A DNA stretch of 64,000 bases from Sporomusa silvacetica DSM 10669 (GTDB taxonomy: Bacteria > Bacillota > Negativicutes > Sporomusales > Sporomusaceae), in contig NZ_LSLK01000059.1 in the NCBI RefSeq assembly GCF_002257705.1, forward strand, positions 62,001-126,000. Direction: 5' to 3'. Of this stretch, positions 60,269 to 64,000 are shown one piece after another. Every line of letters begins with the position of its first letter. The first letter of the stretch is position 1. Made by a program: the position numbers and the translations under genes. Below the pieces are notes generated by a model that worked only from the letters and a program-made list of their open reading frames with translations, had not been told where the DNA came from and did no database searches.

Positions 60269-62119
60269 TTAGCTGCTGGTTCCTAACAAGGAGGTCACAT
60301 AACTGCTTTGTTGACTGATTTTGCTGAGCGCTTCTTCCATCGCATTAAATTTAGTATAATACTGGTTTTCCATTTTAATCAGTTTCGTATTCAATGCGGT
60401 CAGTTGTGTCGTATATTCTTTATATTGTTTGCCCAGTACGCTGGTGATATCGCTTTTTGTGCTTGCCGTAATACCTGCTTGCTTGACAATACCATCGGAG
60501 GCTGTTTTCAGCATTGCACTTAGCTTTACGGCAATACCGTCATTTTTGTCTGTAGCGCTGTCTGTTCCAAAAATTTTGTAGACAACATCCGGATCTTCCT
60601 GCAATGCGGCTTTCAACTTGTCTTCATCAAGATACAATTTACCATTTTCTGTATAGTCCACACTAGTACTAATTCCAAGACTTGAGGCACTCGTATATTT
60701 GCCGGTTAACCCGGAAACTTTGCTAGCAAAGGCACTGCGCATGGAATTGGCTAGTGTCTCCAACGTAGAATCATTGTGCAGTAAACCAGTCTTAACCTTT
60801 TCTGTCCATATTTTTTCGTCGTCATCACTCATTGCCTCTTTTTGGTCATCAGTCAAAGGCATATAGTCGGTGTCCCTTTTTTCGCTGACTTTCGTATTTA
60901 TGGAGCTGAGGATGGTATTGTAATCCTCAATAAACTTCTTGACACTGCTAACAATTTTGTCAGTATCGGTTTGAATACCAATGTTTGAAGTACCAGTAGA
61001 CTGAAGATTGTAGGTTACACCTGAAACTGTAAATTTATTAGTAGTTTGCGTCATGGTTGTGCCGTCAAGCTTGAACTCAGCATCTTGTCCCTGCTGCTTG
61101 ACCGACAGTTTTAATTGGTTATTCAAGAAACTAATACCTGCATAGTCACTTCCTGTTAAGCTTAAATTCTCACCATCGGTCTTGGCTTTTAAGATGAATT
61201 TCCCTGTTGTAGTATCAATTGTAGCGTCTGCAATAGAATTTCCGCTACTGTCTTTAATCGCATTGATTTTAGTTAAGATAGATTCCATGGTATCTGTTGA
61301 AGTATCTACTGCAATGGTTGACGTAGTAGTTCCATCCGATATTTTTAAATTAAAGCTGCCTGTTAGACCTGCAAAGGCTGTCTGCAGTGAAGACGCTTTA
61401 TTAGCATCTGTGATCCCCGTATCTGCACTACTCGTAATCCCAGTGCTGTCGATATTGCCAAAAACCCCTATTTTTAAGTTATTATTTAAAAAATTCAAGC
61501 CTGCCAATCCTGTGCCGGTATAATCTATGCCGGTTTCCGAACCGGTGCCATTGGTATACAAATATAACCTGTCTTGAGTAGTATCATAAGTAGCAGTAAC
61601 ACCGGCCCCCGACTTATTGATATTACTAACCAAGTCATTTATACTTTGCGTAGAACTAACTGCAATTTGCTTGCCATTAATATTGATGTTAAAAGAACCG
61701 CTAATACCAAGCTGACTGGCCAGTGTACTTTTACTAGTACCAGTAGTAATCTTTTCCGTACTACTTTGCGTTACACCGCTGGCGAGTTGGGATACTTTGA
61801 GTGTATGGTTAACATTGATCGCATCGCCGGTAGCCGTAACTGACGCCACCGAGCTGTTGCTGGATGTTACACTTTTAGCAGCCAACGTGCTCTTCATTCC
61901 AAAATTGAATACTTTATCATTGCGGAAGCTATTGATACTAGTATACATTGTATTATAAGCTTCTTTTTTCCACTCTACCACTGTCTGTTTCTGTGTCATC
62001 TTAGTATAAGGCTGCCGCGCAGCTGTCATTAGCTTTTCTACCATGGAGTCTACGTCAATCCCTGACCCGCTCAATCCATATACACGATTGGAGCTACTCC
62101 CGCTTACACTACTTGTCAT
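60269..62119 (-). CDS. fliD: Flagellar filament cap protein FliD
   Basis: About 616 residues. FliD_N (GLSGSGIDVDSMVEKLMTAARQPYTKMTQKQTVVEWKKEAY) and FliD_C (SSVKKFIEDYNTILSSINTKVSEKRD; LYLDEDKLKAALQEDPDVVYKIFG) bracket Flagellin_IN-like repeats (GSFNININGKQIAVSSTQSINDLVSNINKSGAGVTATYD). These strands resemble the units in the giant flagellin. AGGGGG nine bases before ATG 62119 favours that start over TTG 62128. Confidence 0.95.
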   Translation of the reverse strand: MTSSVSGSSSNRVYGLSGSGIDVDSMVEKLMTAARQPYTKMTQKQTVVEWKKEAYNTMYTSINSFRNDKVFNFGMKSTLAAKSVTSSNSSVASVTATGDAINVNHTLKVSQLASGVTQSSTEKITTGTSKSTLASQLGISGSFNININGKQIAVSSTQSINDLVSNINKSGAGVTATYDTTQDRLYLYTNGTGSETGIDYTGTGLAGLNFLNNNLKIGVFGNIDSTGITSSADTGITDANKASSLQTAFAGLTGSFNLKISDGTTTSTIAVDTSTDTMESILTKINAIKDSSGNSIADATIDTTTGKFILKAKTDGENLSLTGSDYAGISFLNNQLKLSVKQQGQDAEFKLDGTTMTQTTNKFTVSGVTYNLQSTGTSNIGIQTDTDKIVSSVKKFIEDYNTILSSINTKVSEKRDTDYMPLTDDQKEAMSDDDEKIWTEKVKTGLLHNDSTLETLANSMRSAFASKVSGLTGKYTSASSLGISTSVDYTENGKLYLDEDKLKAALQEDPDVVYKIFGTDSATDKNDGIAVKLSAMLKTASDGIVKQAGITASTKSDITSVLGKQYKEYTTQLTALNTKLIKMENQYYTKFNAMEEALSKISQQSSYVTSLLGTSS

Positions 62120-62154
62120 CCATGACAACCCCCTTTTATTACTACACTATAAAA

Positions 62155-62541
62155 TTATATTTTTTGGTCAATCAGCGCACCGATAAGGTCATGAATTTTT
62201 GCCACTACATCTAATATTTCTTTGGGAGGCGCTTCTCTAAGTACTTTTTGCGATTTGATATCCACAATTTGCACCATCAGCCTGTCCGTTTTTTGATGTA
62301 AAACAAATTTAAGATTGGTATTGAGATACTGCATAAAATCATTTAGGCCATCAGTGATGCCTTCCAGTTTCTCTGTGCTGAGATCTGCATCTCTCGTTTT
62401 TCCCATTTCTTCAGACACCTGGGAACTGCTACTATTTTTTACTGACCATTCATCCTGTGGCATAACCTGTGGCATATTATTCGGGCTAACAGCCAGCGCA
62501 ACTCCTGTAGTCGCATAGCTGCTGGTACTCTTAATTTCCAT
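62155..62541 (-). CDS. flaG: FlaG family protein
   Basis: A 128-residue protein with a disordered serine-rich N-terminus and a FlaG domain (LNDFMQYLNTNLKFVLHQKTDRLMVQIVDIKSQKVLREAPPKEILDVVAKI). FlaG affects filament length in several bacteria; mechanism unclear. First gene of a flaG-fliD-fliS-fliT string behind a sigma-28-like promoter overlapping the csrA stop. Confidence 0.93.
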   Translation of the reverse strand: MEIKSTSSYATTGVALAVSPNNMPQVMPQDEWSVKNSSSSQVSEEMGKTRDADLSTEKLEGITDGLNDFMQYLNTNLKFVLHQKTDRLMVQIVDIKSQKVLREAPPKEILDVVAKIHDLIGALIDQKI

Positions 62542-62583
62542 TAGATTTTCGCCTCCGTGCGCTTTGATACTTCCTTTATATGT

Positions 62584-62610
62584 ATATCGTCATATACAGA
62601 AAATACTTAA
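62584..62610 (-). promoter_or_regulatory. Candidate sigma-28 promoter of flaG-fliD-fliS-fliT
   Basis: Minus strand TTAA (62610-62607), 15 bases, GACGATAT (62591-62584). The -35 falls on the csrA stop codon. Confidence 0.65.
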
Positions 62611-62843
62611 GGTTTCCTTACCTTAATATCCTTTAATACATCTAAAATACCATCTTTCGCTGGTACTGCGGCCTGCCTATTTTCAGCTACAATAGCATCA
62701 TACAGCTCGCCGCGATATATTTTTATCTCCCTGGGTGCTTCAATGGCCAGACGAATGTTCTCGCCTTTGATATCGACAATAGTAATGACAATATTGTCGT
62801 CAATCACAATTCTTTCGCCGGCTTTCCGAGTGAGTGCCAACAT
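62607..62843 (-). CDS. csrA: Carbon storage/translational regulator CsrA
   Basis: A 78-residue RNA-binding dimer: MLALTRKAGERIVIDDNI and ENIRLAIEAPREIKIYRGELYDAI carry the residues that contact GGA motifs. CsrA represses flagellin translation until FliW removes it. AGGGGGGCAAGTGAC precedes ATG 62843; the frame is open from 62942, but that stretch lies in fliW. The ATG is one base past the fliW stop. Confidence 0.97.
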   Translation of the reverse strand: MLALTRKAGERIVIDDNIVITIVDIKGENIRLAIEAPREIKIYRGELYDAIVAENRQAAVPAKDGILDVLKDIKVRKP

Positions 62844-62844
62844 G

Positions 62845-63303
62845 TCACTTGCCCCCCTTACCCGGCTGTTTGACAAAGCCGCTTGGGAATAGGCGGTGGC
62901 GGGTGGTATAAATCGTTTTTTCCAGTACCATCTGGATAGCAATTCGTTTTTTTGTGTTGACGATAACCGGAGCTAACAAATTGACAGTCATTTCTTCCGG
63001 ATTGTCAGGTACCCTGACAATATTAAAAATATGCGGCCGATTAGCATCATTAAGTCCCAGTTCACTTTCAATCTGGTCACCCAAGACAAACTCGTAGTCT
63101 TGAAAAAAAGCAAAGGGATCGACCACAATAAAGGCTAAATCTGGCTCGGCCAGTGATTGCAAAAAAGCAAAGGGATTATCTGGTGCGGAAGGCAGATAAA
63201 CAAATTCCTGCTCCTGCGGGAAACCTGGTAATCCATGGGGAAAATGAATCTTACTATCTTCAGGAACCTCTATTTCTCCAAACCGTGTTGAACGAATTAG
63301 CAT
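62845..63303 (-). CDS. fliW: Flagellar assembly factor FliW
   Basis: A 152-residue CsrA antagonist that also binds flagellin: STRFGEIEVPEDSKIHFPHGLPGFPQEQEF, LAFIVVDPFAFF and the VTVNLLAPVIVNTKKRIAIQMVL region. It frees or sequesters CsrA depending on cytoplasmic flagellin. Immediately upstream of csrA. Confidence 0.96.
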   Translation of the reverse strand: MLIRSTRFGEIEVPEDSKIHFPHGLPGFPQEQEFVYLPSAPDNPFAFLQSLAEPDLAFIVVDPFAFFQDYEFVLGDQIESELGLNDANRPHIFNIVRVPDNPEEMTVNLLAPVIVNTKKRIAIQMVLEKTIYTTRHRLFPSGFVKQPGKGGK

Positions 63304-63328
63304 AATGCACTCCTCGCATAATTTTCTG

Positions 63329-63889
63329 CTATACCTGAATATCTACTCTACTATCGACAAACCGATAGCTCACGTTAGGATATTGCAGCATAGTTAAATC
63401 GACGGTACCCCGTTGCAGCTCTCCATCTACCGTTCCTTGATTAAGACCAATATTTACCCGCCCTGGTACAACCCTGATCTCTGCCTCATGCGGCGTGACC
63501 CTGATGGATGGTTCAGCAACACTGGCAATGGTGATCTCCAGTGGAGTTGGATCCATTGACGCCTTAGCCAATTGCGCTAGCGGATTGCCTTTGTTCTCGA
63601 TCTTGGATAACATTACGCCTTCACTGGCAATTTTGCCGATAGCCGCATAAACGGTCTGCATACCTTTACGAGCGTTATCACGGTCAAAATCCATATTGTT
63701 TTTTATACCGCGAGAGTAATCGCTGGGGTAATTATCAATGACAAGTTCAGCCGCCGGTTGATGAATCTCTAATTGCAATGGCTGGGAGGATATCTGCACC
63801 TCTGGGTCGTTAATCTGCAAATACAACATTGGGTCTGTAACGTTAAGCCTGGCTTTTACGTCCTGTTGGCTAACTCTGACTTGAAACAT
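63329..63889 (-). CDS. DUF6470 family protein in the flagellar operon
   Basis: A 186-residue protein (FQVRVSQQDVKARLNVTDPMLYLQINDPEVQI, PSDYSRGIKNNMDFDRDNARKGMQ). This family sits between flgL and fliW in Firmicutes; function unknown. GGGGGG before ATG 63889 supports that start. No signal or membrane segment. Confidence 0.82.
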   Translation of the reverse strand: MFQVRVSQQDVKARLNVTDPMLYLQINDPEVQISSQPLQLEIHQPAAELVIDNYPSDYSRGIKNNMDFDRDNARKGMQTVYAAIGKIASEGVMLSKIENKGNPLAQLAKASMDPTPLEITIASVAEPSIRVTPHEAEIRVVPGRVNIGLNQGTVDGELQRGTVDLTMLQYPNVSYRFVDSRVDIQV

Positions 63890-63911
63890 GATTATCCCCC
63901 CTTGCAAAACA

Positions 63912-64000
63912 TTAGCTCAAGAAGTCTACCAATGAAGTCGGCATAATGCGTCCCCCCACTGCCAAGGCACTACGGTATATATTTTGCGCTGTATTAAAAT
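63912..64000 (-). CDS. flgL: Flagellar hook-associated protein FlgL, C-terminal fragment (5' end outside window)
   Basis: The final 29 codons are visible, encoding NTAQNIYRSALAVGGRIMPT followed by SLVDFLS, then TAA. The motif with terminal MP-SLVDFL is the FlgL C-terminus (hook-filament junction). The start lies beyond the window. Confidence 0.88.
   Translation of the reverse strand, partial: FNTAQNIYRSALAVGGRIMPTSLVDFLS

Overview
The window looks like a chromosome segment of a diderm, flagellated Firmicute of the class Negativicutes, most likely Sporomusaceae. Bacillota-style synteny supports this: whiA-yvcK-rapZ, uvrC-uvrA-uvrB, and ftsE-ftsX-peptidase-ctp-minJ-like, followed further on by prfB-secA. 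So do a SCIFF peptide and its maturase, the split transketolase, csaB, a CsrA/FliW pair and many TTG/GTG starts behind strong AGGAGG sites. The family is an inference from gene content; no rRNA gene or tRNA was recognised. Almost everything is on the minus strand; only three small genes are on the plus strand.

Layout. 1-3.6 kb: SCIFF maturase (cut by the window edge), the 48-residue SCIFF peptide, a secreted protein and a polysaccharide deacetylase. 3.6-7 kb: whiA, yvcK, rapZ. 7-11 kb: HAD phosphatase, four-helix membrane protein, Ogt-type DNA repair protein, FMN dehydrogenase, a small plus-strand gene and a 52-residue rubredoxin. 11-18.4 kb: uvrC, uvrA, uvrB, with a coiled-coil gene between. 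18.5-24.6 kb: a division/envelope operon (MinJ-like, Ctp protease, LytM peptidase, FtsX, FtsE) and an M50 protease. 24.8-28 kb: split transketolase and a YitT-type protein. 28-32 kb: CsaB pyruvyl transferase, DUF5693 membrane protein, LmeA-like protein. 32.1-35.8 kb: prfB with a programmed frameshift, then secA. 36-38.4 kb: exported [FeFe]-hydrogenase with small subunit and cytochrome b. 38.6-42.8 kb: hpf, csp, a polar amino acid ABC transporter and a zinc-ribbon protein preceded by a candidate structured RNA.

43-64 kb is a flagellar region. It holds a late flagellar block (flgL end, DUF6470, fliW, csrA, flaG, fliD, fliS, fliT), an ordinary flagellin, and a giant 970-residue flagellin with six internal repeats. 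Between and beside the flagellins lie glycosylation genes: two TPR glycosyltransferases, a methyltransferase and five enzymes matching the WbpA/B/D/E/I route to UDP-ManNAc3NAcA. Candidate sigma-28 promoters precede the flagellin, flaG and the sugar operon, so filament and sugar synthesis may be co-expressed. A RAYT (Y1 transposase) element with inverted ends sits next to a truncated aminotransferase copy.

Four copies of a ~125-170 bp hairpin repeat lie in minus-strand intergenic gaps. Their outer stems differ in sequence but remain self-complementary in each copy. A second, shorter repeat family occurs at three places. No CRISPR array, prophage or rRNA operon was seen.
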